Assembly: GCA_964547995.1 (NCBI GenBank)
Contig: CAZJRB010000114.1
Coordinates: 1 to 24,052, forward strand
DNA length: 24,052 nt
From: CAZJRB01 sp964547995
Lineage (GTDB): Bacteria; Planctomycetota; Planctomycetia; Pirellulales; Thermoguttaceae
Direction of reading: 5' to 3'
Shown: positions 19,601 to 24,052 of the stretch, piece after piece
Numbering within the stretch: the stretch's first letter is position 1
How the letters are laid out: the number at the start of each line of letters is the position of its first letter
Position numbers and translations under genes: made by a program
Notes under the pieces: generated by a model
What the model was told of the DNA's origin: nothing
Seen by the model: only the letters and a program-made list of their open reading frames with translations
Databases searched by the model: none

Positions 19601-20765
19601 GCTTTTCGCGGGCTGGCTGCTGCGATCCGCGTACAGCGGTGAGAGCATCTACGGAGTTATTCCGACCGATAGTTGGATCGGCGGGTTCTACGAGAGTGCG
19701 GGCAGCGCCCTCGCGTCGACCAATCCGGAATTCTTCGCCAACGCGAATGCCTGGACGCTCTTGGGCGGCACGGCCGCGTTCGCTACCGGCGTGGTGCTCA
19801 CCGGTGGTGCCCTCGGCTACGGGACGGGCGTCCTGGGAGCATCCGGCGCAACCGCTTTCGCACTCGGCGGCGCCGGCGCGAGCGCAGGTCTCTACAGTGG
19901 ACTGCTGCAAACCTATGCCGCGAATCCCAACGCCGGCTTTGGGCAATACGCCCTCGGCGGTGGGTTGGGCGCGCTATTCGGCGGTTTCATGCCGGTCGGC
20001 GGTGGGACCGGGCTCCTCGGCACCCTTGGCGGAGCCGGCATCGGCTCGTATTTCGGCGACCCCAGCATGGGAGCCCAAATCGGCGGCCTTACAGGCAACA
20101 TCCTCGGCGCGGGGCTTAGCCAGGGTATTCGGGTTGGGGTCCAACAGGGATTGCGGTCAGGGCTCATTGCCGGCGCCAAGCCGCTCGCCTGGCAGGGCGT
20201 CCCCGCCACTGCCGGTTTCGGCATCGGCTACGGCATCACCGGCAACGTCCGCGGCGGCCTCTACGGCGCCAACATCGGATCGTTCGTTGGAGGCATTGGA
20301 CAGGGGGTGCATGCGCGGTATAGTAAATGGTCACTCGGTGGATTGAGAGGGAGAATTGACGAATATGGGCGAAGGGCCTTGCGCCGAGCCTTCGACAAGG
20401 GGTTGTCAGGCCTAGAAGCTGGACGGTATGCGGATCGATACTTGAGCAAAGCAGTATATGGACTCAATCGACGTTTGCAGCAATCTGGTTCCGCCTACCG
20501 GGTGTATTCCCAGTACGGCAGGAACGCACTCGGCCAGGAGTTCTGGGGCATGAATCGTCCCGCGGGGACACGATTCCTGGATGTTGCACTTACGAATGTG
20601 GATCGCTCGGTTGTCTATTCCGGGTGGGACATCACCTTTCATGGTACGACGCGGGCGAGGTGGAACCCCGCAGTAGTGAATGCAGACTACCTTCAGTTCT
20701 TCGGTATTGAGGAAGGTTTCGTTCGAGAAATCGCGACCGAGGCGACTCGGCCTGTGCTATGGTGA
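7605..20765 (+). CDS. giant LEPR-motif / golvesin / RTX / RHS repeat polymorphic-toxin protein (4386 aa)
   Basis: Residues 35-46 (FEPLEKRVLLSL) match the planctomycete LEPR-XLL N-terminal signature; there is no classical signal peptide. In order: three golvesin-like domains (about 49-475, each about 144 residues); cadherin-like (477-581, ending DVNEPP); two PKD-like (582-771, AGGPY and SYAWDLDGDG); cadherin-like (771-876); RTX nonapeptides (952-1491); a Trp/Tyr-rich linker; Calx-beta (about 1796-1919); the RHS entry (about 2085-2120) interrupted by a fourth golvesin-like domain (2130-2293); YD repeats to about 3896; RHS-associated core (3897-4000, WTLTDHQGTV to NATDPSG). A Gly-rich hydrophobic segment (4020-4235) and a tip of about 145 residues follow. 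RHS shells encase and deliver C-terminal toxins; RTX repeats fold on calcium outside the cell. No protease motif for tip release was identified. A putative immunity gene follows 22 bp later. The toxin activity is unknown. Confidence 0.9.
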   Translation: MSKRLPWFPEDMLSRLGFRAKDRKPPQLKHRGMRFEPLEKRVLLSLSEIIDDDSPGFDCSPGWWSASNPAGYEGDWRAASPGIGDETATWTFDELDSTKSYQLLATWGAHENRASNAPYSIYDGTDLQVTYRFNQQYAPNDDSFDGQGWESLGVFTPTSGTLVVELSDDVDGYVLADAIHLVEVVPPTEPPGIIDDGDAGFTQSEGWWNASWPPAGYEDDWRATGAGVGSETASWTFEAVDPAKSYQVLATWGAHENRATNAPYSIYDGTDLQATYRFNQQYAPDDDTFDGEDWESLGVYNISSGTLVVELSDDANGYVIADAIRLVEVVPPTEPPEIIDDGDAGFAQTEGWWNASWPPAGYEDDWRATGAGAGSETASWEFGSIVAGSTVEVFATWGEHSNRGSDVPYTVYDGVVSEATVRIDQRVAPDDEVYDGEPWESLGSYVIDSGTLVVELSDDSDGYVIADAIWLSVTNTPPVFTSTATPSVPENTTAVVTVAATDADLPAQTVTYSITGGLDQALFSINGTTGELTFLAAPDYEIPGDAGADNIYNVDVTADDGNGGTTVQNIAVSVTDVNEPPIVNAGGPYIIDEGQPLTLSGSATDPEGGPLSYAWDLDGDGFDDATGSAPTVPWTTLAGLGLPSNGTPVQIRLQATDAGTLTGTAATNLFINNLPPIADADGPYTIIEGKPLALSGSATDPGGDLMTYAWDLDDDGVFDDAAGPAPTVPWTTLAALGLSIGTPVTIALKVTDFDNSFDTSAATLTITSPNAPPTVELSNTTTALLEDTDTYFPVKVADIVVTDDGVGTNELSLTGDDASLFEIAGSELYLKAGVILDYQMNPYLDVTVEVDDVTVGDTPDDTASLSITVVDLEDPPTGLVFIGDGHLFIFGTPYEDVVDVTLGSVQVTANFLASPFECSLEDFYAIDVFLFESNDLFTLDDGFTTPVTAYGHQGDDILEGAAGADTIYGGEGSDSIYGAEGNDEIDAGDGYDTIDGGFGEDTIYGYSGDNSITGGDGGDSIMSGWGYDTIDGGAGNDVITAAHSYGFKYIDGGTDNDSIIGGDSEDTIWGGDGDDTIYGGGGYDEIDAGEGNNFVVGDGDDTMYYGDDTIYSGSGADTVDGGLGNDTIYDSGGMNTVAGGDGNDSIDAGSGDNTITGGDGDDTITGGYSGSNDIEGGAGNDSITGGYYSYNDIDGGTGNDSIAGGYYQDTIHGGDGDDTIWGGDGDDTIYGGGGYDEIDAGEGNNFVAGDGDDTICYGNDTIYSGYGYDSIDGGGGDDTIYDSGGMNTIAGGLGNDSIYAGDGDNTIAGGDGDDTITGGYSGNNDITGGDGNDSITGGYWGYNNIDGGAGNDSITGGYYGDTILGGDGDDLIYADSGYDYVEGGAGNDSIYGGYDSDSILGEAGADMLYGESGNDWIDGGTEDDWIDGGNDYDTILGREGNDWLYGGDGDDSMQGGAGDDYMAGGFGSDSLEGEDGHDDLYGQDGSDLLQGDLAMGNAYSDIMDWDENDQDEGGMWNDPGFNSPYAVNAGGITDLPSFRGDYDAYGGPHEWWFPEDPLGDPSDGPLTDDCYDLYGTWNPDAPLLVQDGTTYSWDSQAQYYDHFDGQSWKVNQTSYPSEWFYGHYWEKIDGKFTGPRNLQSGPITLSPTTPGDYAVNIDGMMLKPVWPVLNLSTDSNNDGDPQTERGSVDDRMEDINSGRIVYIDGPRAEVTVDLSDHGYGLVSPTTVYISAGSGLKVYEQPTGGDEISLLDLTPGTQTTVYVKGLTEGFYSLKMYEPYLNVSRPIEDTLNFEVRTEVAIKATNAWASENTPAQQEMDDIGMFTISRGEGNTAGYLTVYYEVLPSSTATPGTDFPDSLYGSVTIPSGYSSTTIPIRPNNDEIKEWDETIEIVLTGTSSSFAFIGSHDTATVTILDNDQIGGFVKRNIDTETTGEVEEVISNGTVTVGIQEGHVRLEPFMAIDAFTPSYRGDDNLYPIVSVEMPLPETTSVPDEITATLTFGNIAGQPITFDTSDIDSTDDVLRFVVLGGCLDTLPTGHYEYDVQFVAEIDGETFTRTIRGSTEIVNLVTDETQFGNRHWIDALDRLVPGDGSNTRLADRGLAVAGGMALMRGDNTSAWYVAGDIAAENALIVDNGDSGYSESGDWEAGTHRAEDGSYNTAGRGQDYQFYTGGSTATATWTFNTLPGDPPEPLQPGRQYQLFATWVPGADRASDVPYTITGATPVRKASGPTVVSVDQRFTPGEIVYDGTHWRSLGYYTLDSGSTQIVVEIDTTGVDTTGSTKVVADAVMLVDDWTHTKPDDAFTELDYDSQTGDYTLSGTYGNRYEFDEQGFLTRHVDRNNNRVQFGYNGLDLTGITLQGGLHYTVTGSSVTDYAGRTLAYPGTPEYDFGNGLMSAYTDARGNRTVINYDPNTYRVTSVVNADNFYWEITPFLTDGLDGTVRRPVEDSAIGNRESLNTSDFDEPRATYTDPRASDPASPPDRDYIWTYQTDHYGLTTAMANPYPYEDVWRWVRQDNGLLVDFYEPPGGGGIDTIPYEIRTHYVHDARANLTDIYYAYEDPLTHLGHEQWTYDPQFSQVETYTDPMGRKTIYTPDAYGNVIMRIETSTAGPVRQTDYDLYTPAPSSIDDVPGGLLKSVTFAAGTSDAVTTETTYYEDHDDRRIGLVKTVTYASGTTVQQTQTHDYDLKRNPISVTNNLADDMERKTEYVYDDRNRLEEVKGLDPGTGDHLAPITSYHYDDFDNLEWIIDARGNLTDYYYDQMNRLETTQLPAPGGHSSTDQTRPETTYVYDANGNIKEEKVLIAEGEYRITKHDYDERNLLTRTEYADPGYSRVDAWITDSLQRVRPVVTYVYDALGNVKWETDPRYGHNENTPVRTEYAYDELHRTTRVISPKPHEATLNPVVSYTYYADGQVKTITAPSPKAGVNNTTTYEYDGLGRLDREIMPPDGKDNQLAVAYTYDLRDNIKTVTESGVVKSRVTTNYYDALDRLIAVDGPDADGTHPGVSTYTSYNAAGDTTFHLVFAGQVSAGHIADGQIIEAEINAKRDEVWTRTQNNVARKTTFEEYDKLGRVKKIASSVGVTTTYTYDAVDNIEEQKVEFTDAAGPQTLTMTKQYDSLSRAWRTNPPGGPETQIGYHADGNVQFILTENPNDISGWDYTSFDYDGLGRVKTTWTEDEADEGDGLISTTTYRDAAGNVTRRVLHSPAGNPLQTLNYYGKAGELFKSRAEKARTLVGGSAQTGVFLTTYYTYNTDGSVRNQRQAATNSDGTTVHDSYGNGITFDYDNLGRVVKQTRDNGRYEKTKFTYDVFGFRTSLTDPEDNVTFFTVDSLGRTTHETRIGYPNRFFSYDSFGNLLESNDRNGNVISYGYDDHGRLDTEEWINDPDLYVANYDFTPLGELEKAQDVHGPEMTSISEYDYVYDVARRLHKETQKLAPLNNQAVDFVYTNNILGQVTGVTADLEGTINDFVNGYEYDNRGRMKSAGQVGGAGSSVASKAVIFNYAYTEDENVPLLETLTSRYVKLDPQEEPTLSATSGRYDYLSGGTAFVAHYKSSGQAIAESTYLLDPRNLIVVTDTLGLDASGNTQQKTLKYEYDRYGQLTQTKTTPQGGLSTTEDIEYDTNGNRLGDTIGTYNRLTASRAARADYFYDNEGNVRARWNYDLVANVEDPSGNNDEFHLPNTYLYSGIYRMVFTDVVVNKETFDIALWNFAGSNEKLYEKTGVTATPVGDGTYVLNATLHFELTESYQDGYFDIHFDEGTGDPSILSGEVDLEKFQGRQGFEWDYRNRLVKVKKYTELYNPNTTDTATVTFPGIGDKTLYLTTSKEYLYDVHDQLIHTETYNETGPTRSLSKSRTNVYERGHCVVELHHDSTSDETIYRLYGAGVDMPLAIDRPELLGTTWTLTDHQGTVRDLVGHNPDKSLRHEHVEYTPFGVPTASGGLPGGVSTFYAGRDLDRFTDLYYNRARWYDAGSGRFISEDPIASDTNPYRYAGNSPMNATDPSGLFAGWLLRSAYSGESIYGVIPTDSWIGGFYESAGSALASTNPEFFANANAWTLLGGTAAFATGVVLTGGALGYGTGVLGASGATAFALGGAGASAGLYSGLLQTYAANPNAGFGQYALGGGLGALFGGFMPVGGGTGLLGTLGGAGIGSYFGDPSMGAQIGGLTGNILGAGLSQGIRVGVQQGLRSGLIAGAKPLAWQGVPATAGFGIGYGITGNVRGGLYGANIGSFVGGIGQGVHARYSKWSLGGLRGRIDEYGRRALRRAFDKGLSGLEAGRYADRYLSKAVYGLNRRLQQSGSAYRVYSQYGRNALGQEFWGMNRPAGTRFLDVALTNVDRSVVYSGWDITFHGTTRARWNPAVVNADYLQFFGIEEGFVREIATEATRPVLW
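7749..9018 (+). repeat. three tandem golvesin-like domain repeats within the giant gene
   Basis: The units begin with IIDD at 7749, 8181 and 8616, a period of 144-145 codons, and each ends in GYV-ADAI. Shared blocks are GWW-AS, DDWRA, ATWG-H-NR, YDG and WESLG, then SGTLVVELSDD. Units 1 and 2 remain very similar in DNA, so duplication is fairly recent. Unit 3 diverges in its first half. These domains resemble the golvesin C-terminal fold found on bacterial surface and secreted enzymes, where they probably bind surfaces or sugars. Confidence 0.75.
10459..12078 (+). repeat. RTX (hemolysin-type calcium-binding) repeat region in the giant gene
   Basis: About 540 residues follow the GGxGxDxI nonapeptide pattern (GGDGDDTIYGG, GGAGNDSITGG and many variants). 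Many units are irregular (GGYSGSND, DSGGMNT). Such repeats form calcium-filled beta-rolls. Unusually the region sits in the N-terminal third of the protein rather than next to a C-terminal type I secretion signal. Confidence 0.9.
10801..11712 (+). repeat. 456-bp higher-order duplication inside the RTX region
   Basis: The block containing GGGGYDEIDAGEGNNFV, the non-RTX stretch YDSGGMNT, and GGYSG-NDI recurs exactly 456 bp (152 codons) later, with only scattered substitutions. Copy 1 spans about 10801-11256 and copy 2 about 11257-11712. Confidence 0.7.
13992..14484 (+). other. fourth golvesin-like domain, inserted in the RHS entry segment
   Basis: IVDNGDSGYSESGDWE opens a unit with ATWTF, ATW-PGADRASDVPYT, VSVDQRF-PGE and WRSLGYYTLDSGS, ending in ADAVMLVDDW. 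It interrupts the usual continuity from an ALDRLVPGDG and MRGDNTSAWY entry to the TELDYDSQTGDYTLSGTYG region that opens the YD shell. Confidence 0.65.
20320..20762 (+). other. C-terminal toxin-tip candidate of the giant RHS protein
   Basis: After the Gly-rich segment the DNA becomes visibly less GC-rich and codon use changes, as usual for exchanged tips. The peptide is basic and helical first (RALRRAFDKGLSGLEAGRYA), then contains RPAGTRFLDVALTN and SGWDITFHGTTRARWNP, then YLQFFGIEEGFVREI. The spaced Asp/Glu residues with a short beta pattern could fit a nuclease fold, but no family is recognised. Confidence 0.5.
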
Positions 20766-20787
20766 TTTTGCGGAAAGGCTGAGGGAA

Positions 20788-21495
20788 ATGCGTAAGAAGG
20801 TAACACGTTCTGAGTTCAGGAGAATTGCTACGGACGAAGTACTCACTCGCTTCGGTCCGTTGGGGTTCACGGAGTATGATGCTTGTGCCTTTGGCAGAGA
20901 AAGGGATGCCTTCATTGAAGGGTTTGGCTTGTCGCCAGATCTTTCCGTGATGCAGTTCTATGTAAGCGTCGGATTTCTGATTCCGGCCCTCTGGGATCGG
21001 GAACGGTTTATATTGGGCGGGCACAGCCCAGGGTTTGAAATAAGTCATCGTCTCGGTCATTTCCGAAACAACCTCACTGGCCTGCAAACTCCGTATCATT
21101 TCTACACTGCGTCTGAGTTGCGCGCGTGTTTCAACAAGGTCTACACAGATTTTGAAGAACAGGCGTTGCCATGGTTGGAGAAATTTCCCACGCTTGAAGA
21201 TGTGATTGCGGAGTATTACAGGTATCGGATCGGCCCGCCGCCAGGCGGGGAAAAGCGTCAGCCTGACCCGTTTGGTTGGGCGATCTACGGCTGGATGCTG
21301 GAGGAACTTGGACGCACCGAGGAATCCCATGAATGGCTAACGCGGTCATACGAACAACTCCGCAGGACCACCTACATGAAGGATGGGATCACGGTCGCTG
21401 AAGGGACAAAGGGCTCACAAGCAGTTCCGCCGTCTCCCGAGCAACAAAGGCTCAATCAATTGCTTCGTCAGTCCCTTCAGATGCCAAAGGCGTAG
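20788..21495 (+). CDS. putative immunity protein for the giant RHS tip (DUF4304-like, 235 aa)
   Basis: The ATG at 20788 lies 22 bp after the giant gene's stop, with AAAGG nine bases upstream; the longer reading from 20680 would overlap the RHS gene by 86 bp and adds no family sequence. The product is soluble, with no signal or membrane segment, and has an N-terminal pattern like DUF4304 immunity proteins: EFRRIATDEVLTRFGPLGF, then CAFGRERDAFIEGF and QFYVSVGFLIP. A helical Trp/Tyr-rich C-terminal half follows (AIYGWMLEELGRTEESHEWL). Position directly behind an RHS tip, low GC and size all fit a cognate immunity gene that blocks the toxin in the producing cell. The DUF assignment is tentative; the immunity role is inferred from context. 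Confidence 0.6.
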   Translation: MRKKVTRSEFRRIATDEVLTRFGPLGFTEYDACAFGRERDAFIEGFGLSPDLSVMQFYVSVGFLIPALWDRERFILGGHSPGFEISHRLGHFRNNLTGLQTPYHFYTASELRACFNKVYTDFEEQALPWLEKFPTLEDVIAEYYRYRIGPPPGGEKRQPDPFGWAIYGWMLEELGRTEESHEWLTRSYEQLRRTTYMKDGITVAEGTKGSQAVPPSPEQQRLNQLLRQSLQMPKA

Positions 21496-21591
21496 ACAAT
21501 GTCGCGGCTTATTGGTAAGCGTCCGGTGAACTGGCCCACCGTTTTTCACATCCCCTTGACGGCGGAGAAAATAGGAAAATAGAGAAAATAG

Positions 21592-21644
21592 GGGACAGTC
21601 ACCTATTTCCGAGGACCCCGCCTTCAGAAATAGGTGACGGTCCC
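21592..21644. repeat. REP-like hairpin
   Basis: GGGACAGTCACCTATTTC (21592-21609) and GAAATAGGTGACGGTCCC (21627-21644) are inverse complements at 17 of 18 positions, with a 17-base loop. Three GAAAATAG words precede it (21567-21593). The GGGGACAGTCACCTATTT type is a word I associate with REP/IS200-like (Y1 transposase) repeats in many bacteria. No transposase gene is nearby. Recognisable RHS coding resumes within about 60 bp of the right arm. Confidence 0.65.
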
Positions 21645-23176
21645 TTGTTTCCCTGGCCGTCGAAGCCGCAGACCACGATCCCCAACCTCACTCCGAACGC
21701 GTCGTCTGGACCCTGACCGATCACCAGGCCTCCGTCCGCAATCTCTACAGCACCGACTGGAACCCCGACGGAGACGACATCGACCGGGTCCTCTACGATA
21801 CGTTCGGCGTGCCGAGATTCTCGGCCATGAACATCGAGGGCACGCTTGCTCGTTTCGTCGACTACTTCCACGGCGGCCGCGAGTACGACCGCCTGACCGG
21901 GCTTTACCGCAGCAACGGATCCTGTTACGACCCGCGGAGCGGGCGGTACATCGCGGCGACCAACGCCCAACTCAATCCGTACACGTTCGCCAAGAACAGC
22001 CCCATCAACTGGGACCCCAACATGGCTTCGCCACGAGACATCTCGTGGACCGATTTCTTCTGGGAGGAATTCCAAACCGAGGTCAACCCGCTGCACGGTG
22101 CGTGGTGGGAAGTCGGCCTGAAGGTGGGTGGATGGTTGGCATTCGGCTTCGGCACCGGAGGAACCGGATATGCCACCGTCGGGCCGCTCGTGATGGCCAA
22201 ATGGGCGTTGATCGGTCTGAACCTTTCAATCTGGCAAGACGTTTGCGCAATGGGTGACGCCCTCAGAAAGGACCAGCCGATCAATCCATCCAACATGGTG
22301 TCGAGTCCCCATTTTTGGCAAAAAGCCCTTAAATTCACAACGATTGGTGCGGCCTTGCCGGCCGCGCCCGCATTCGCGACGACTCTGGGCATTCCGACCG
22401 CAGCTCAATCGCTTATCGGGACGGGGTTGGGGGCCTACGGCGTTTACCACCAAGGCGGCGCGGCACTGGAGCACTTCCGCCAAGGGAATATCTTCCAAGG
22501 CATCTACCATACTGGGACAGCGGGTCTTTCCGGGTATTTCGGTTATCGCTCGGCCACGATGAGAGGCGGCATCTTCGGAAAGGGCGGCCCTTACCAAAAC
22601 TGGCAGGCGGCCCGAGTCGCCCGTGCCGCGGCCCAACCGGCCGCACGCATGACGGCACTCCTGCAATCGGAATCAATCGTCGTGGGCGCAGCGCCCCGGC
22701 CGATCATTAGCCAGTCCTATGCCGGCGCCGGCATCAGTGTCACAGGGGCCGTCTCGTCCGTGCGAGGCTTGACGAGTTCGTCAATTCTTGCTATGAGAGG
22801 GGTTCGACTTCCTCGCCCACGAGCAACAGAAGGTTTAGCGCGTGCGGTTGCTGATGTCGAACGACCTCCGATGAACGATAGACGCACAGTTGTGGTGCTT
22901 GAAACAAGGGAAGGCCGAACGTTGGTTGCTGGCGGAAAATCAGACTTAAGTGGTGCACAAAAGACACTGGCAACAGAATTGGGCCTAACAGTCGTACGGG
23001 GTGTTCCTGGTGAGGATGCGGAAATATCCGCTATTATGGGAGCGGCCAGACTCGGCCTTAAGCCAATGAGGGGTGCCACTACCAACCGGATCTGTCCTGA
23101 TTGCCAGCTCGATATCGAATCTCTAGGTGGCAAAGTGACAGGGCCTCGTAGTTTCGAGTTTGGTTTCGATTTGTAG
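21638..23176 (+). CDS. orphan RHS core plus C-terminal deaminase-like toxin module, without a proper start
   Basis: The frame is open from 21638, just after a stop inside the REP arm, but has no ATG or ribosome binding site before the conserved RHS core (WTLTDHQASVRNLY at 21707, YDTFGVP, then REYDRLTGLYRSNGSCYDPR and AKNSPINWDPN). A GTG at 21809 is the only early alternative start and lies inside that core. A Gly/Ala-rich hydrophobic region follows to about 22780, then a lower-GC tip. The last 100 or so residues match the layout of bacterial toxin deaminases: TVVVLETREGRTLVAGG, then EDAEISAIMGAARLGLKP, ICPDCQLDIESLGGKVTGP. The zinc-binding Cys pair (CPDC, 23093-23104) is present, but the usual HAE reads DAE (23015-23023). 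It is probably a displaced tip cassette, silent unless recombined. Confidence 0.7.
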   Translation, partial: RSLVSLAVEAADHDPQPHSERVVWTLTDHQASVRNLYSTDWNPDGDDIDRVLYDTFGVPRFSAMNIEGTLARFVDYFHGGREYDRLTGLYRSNGSCYDPRSGRYIAATNAQLNPYTFAKNSPINWDPNMASPRDISWTDFFWEEFQTEVNPLHGAWWEVGLKVGGWLAFGFGTGGTGYATVGPLVMAKWALIGLNLSIWQDVCAMGDALRKDQPINPSNMVSSPHFWQKALKFTTIGAALPAAPAFATTLGIPTAAQSLIGTGLGAYGVYHQGGAALEHFRQGNIFQGIYHTGTAGLSGYFGYRSATMRGGIFGKGGPYQNWQAARVARAAAQPAARMTALLQSESIVVGAAPRPIISQSYAGAGISVTGAVSSVRGLTSSSILAMRGVRLPRPRATEGLARAVADVERPPMNDRRTVVVLETREGRTLVAGGKSDLSGAQKTLATELGLTVVRGVPGEDAEISAIMGAARLGLKPMRGATTNRICPDCQLDIESLGGKVTGPRSFEFGFDL

Positions 23177-23244
23177 CGGATAGTACCTCTTGCGTGTCCG
23201 TTTACGTTATGTGGAAGACTGAACGATGGTGAAGGAATCGTATC

Positions 23245-23850
23245 ATGGAAAGCCCGGAAAGTATTACAGATGATCAAGTCCTCGAACTCGTCCGAGAAAG
23301 GATACAAGACCCGGAGACGCGGATTGATCGCTCTAGCATTTTGAAGACGGAAATCTTCCCACCAGCATCCACTGATGCCTTGATTGCGGCAGAGGATCAA
23401 CTCGGTTTTCAACTGGCTCCGTTGCTACGTCGACTTTACAGAGAAGTGGGGAACGGCGGTTTTGGACCTGGCTACGGAATCCTCGGGGTAGAGGGTGGAT
23501 ACAGCTACGACGAGGGGCAGACGATCGTCGAAGCACACGAGTTTGTTTCATCTATGTGTGAATATCAAGTTGCTTGGCCTTTTGGTCTTCTGCCTATTTG
23601 CGATTGGGGTGATGGAGTCTGGTCTTGCATTGATTGCACTTCGAACGATTACGCGATAACTACGTCCGACGACGAGGGGCTAACTAGAACGGCTTATGAT
23701 CTTCGCTCTTGGCTATTGGCATGGTGCCGTGGAGTCTGCTTATGGGATGAGATGTTTGAGTTTGAGGAGGTTACACGGCGTAATCCATTTACTGGAGGCC
23801 CTTTTGCGAGTCGTGTTCGGCGGCGAGCTAAGGGTAAACGGCTAAGGTAA
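23245..23850 (+). CDS. SUKH (SMI1/KNR4)-family immunity protein (201 aa)
   Basis: The ATG at 23245 has GAAGGA about eight bases upstream and begins 68 bp after the orphan tip. The sequence shows the SUKH signature: an N-terminal helix with ALIAAEDQLGFQLAPLLRRLY, then REVGNGGFGPGYGILGVEGG, and later LLPICDWGDGVWSCIDC. Proteins of this family neutralise diverse nuclease and deaminase toxins. The Arg/Lys-rich tail (RVRRRAKGKRLR) is extra. Its place directly behind a deaminase-like tip makes it the likely antidote. Codon use is less GC-rich than the RHS shell, like the other tip-associated genes. Confidence 0.8.
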   Translation: MESPESITDDQVLELVRERIQDPETRIDRSSILKTEIFPPASTDALIAAEDQLGFQLAPLLRRLYREVGNGGFGPGYGILGVEGGYSYDEGQTIVEAHEFVSSMCEYQVAWPFGLLPICDWGDGVWSCIDCTSNDYAITTSDDEGLTRTAYDLRSWLLAWCRGVCLWDEMFEFEEVTRRNPFTGGPFASRVRRRAKGKRLR

Positions 23851-23920
23851 GGTGAGCGTTCCACCAACCACACGTCTCAGTTGCGAATCTGGCTGAACGG
23901 AGTCAGGTGCGGAGGCGAGG

Positions 23921-24004
23921 AGGAAAAGGGGGAGGAAAAGGGGGGAGGAAAAGGGGGAGGAAAAGGGGGGGAGGAAAAGGGGGAGGAAAAGGGGGGAGGA
24001 AAAG
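23921..24004 (+). repeat. G-rich tandem array (AGGAAAA plus G-run units)
   Basis: AGGAAAA occurs seven times, separated by G-runs of 5, 6, 5, 7, 5 and 6 bases, giving 12-14-bp units over about 84 bp. The plus strand is pure purine throughout. Four or more G-runs close together could form a G-quadruplex, and the purine/pyrimidine bias could form a triplex. It lies 70 bp after the SUKH gene. Confidence 0.8.
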
Positions 24005-24052
24005 CACTGTCATGGCCGAATTTGCTTTTTTAGATGGGCGCATACGTTGATC

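Noticed and set aside
18510..19946. 478-aa minus-strand ORF
   Set aside because: Antisense to the RHS core, without recognisable protein features.
20680..20787. Longer start for the immunity gene overlapping the giant gene
   Set aside because: The added 36 residues are the out-of-frame reading of the RHS tip; the ATG at 20788 has a suitable AAAGG upstream.

Overview
The window looks like an accessory region of a planctomycete chromosome, probably Pirellulales-like. The main evidence is an N-terminal RFEPLEKRVLLSL motif on a giant surface-type protein, a planctomycete form of the LEPR-XLL signature. Supporting evidence is a XylR-type regulator, a secreted SGNH carbohydrate esterase with FN3-like and LamG-like modules, and two transposase remnants of types I associate with this phylum. 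No rRNA, tRNA or CRISPR array was found.

Layout. Positions 1-1076 hold the 3'-truncated remainder of a XylR/AraC-type sugar regulator whose 5' end lies outside the window. Positions 1180-1740 hold a small CxxC protein on the minus strand and a family of minus-strand repeats that read GQDVVLFVANAATD. Positions 2030-3102 carry two small secreted proteins; the first appears frameshifted. Positions 3103-3805 are non-coding and contain a 112-bp imperfect palindrome. Positions 3806-6038 (minus) hold a secreted SGNH esterase split by a frameshift. Positions 6100-6791 are an insertion-sequence graveyard, with an IstB C-terminus joined to the N-terminus of an unrelated integrase-type transposase. Positions 6792-7604 are the leader of the giant gene, with one plausible sigma70-like promoter.

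The centre of the window is a single 13.2-kb gene (7605-20765, 4386 aa). In order it encodes a LEPR-type motif, three golvesin-like domains, cadherin and PKD-like domains, a long RTX calcium-binding region, a Calx-beta domain, an RHS/YD-repeat shell interrupted near its start by a fourth golvesin-like domain, the RHS-associated core, and a variable C-terminal tip. A small gene with features of an immunity protein follows 22 bp later. Next comes a REP-like hairpin that abuts a second, start-less RHS core plus tip. That tip resembles a nucleic-acid deaminase toxin whose usual HAE motif reads DAE. A SUKH (SMI1/KNR4)-type immunity gene follows it. The window ends in a G-rich tandem array.

Interpretation. 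Positions 7605-23850 look like a polymorphic-toxin locus: a giant delivery protein with its current tip and immunity gene, followed by a displaced (orphan) tip and immunity cassette. Base composition falls at both tips and in both immunity genes, as expected if tips are exchanged. Family assignments come from motif recognition by eye; no database search was run.
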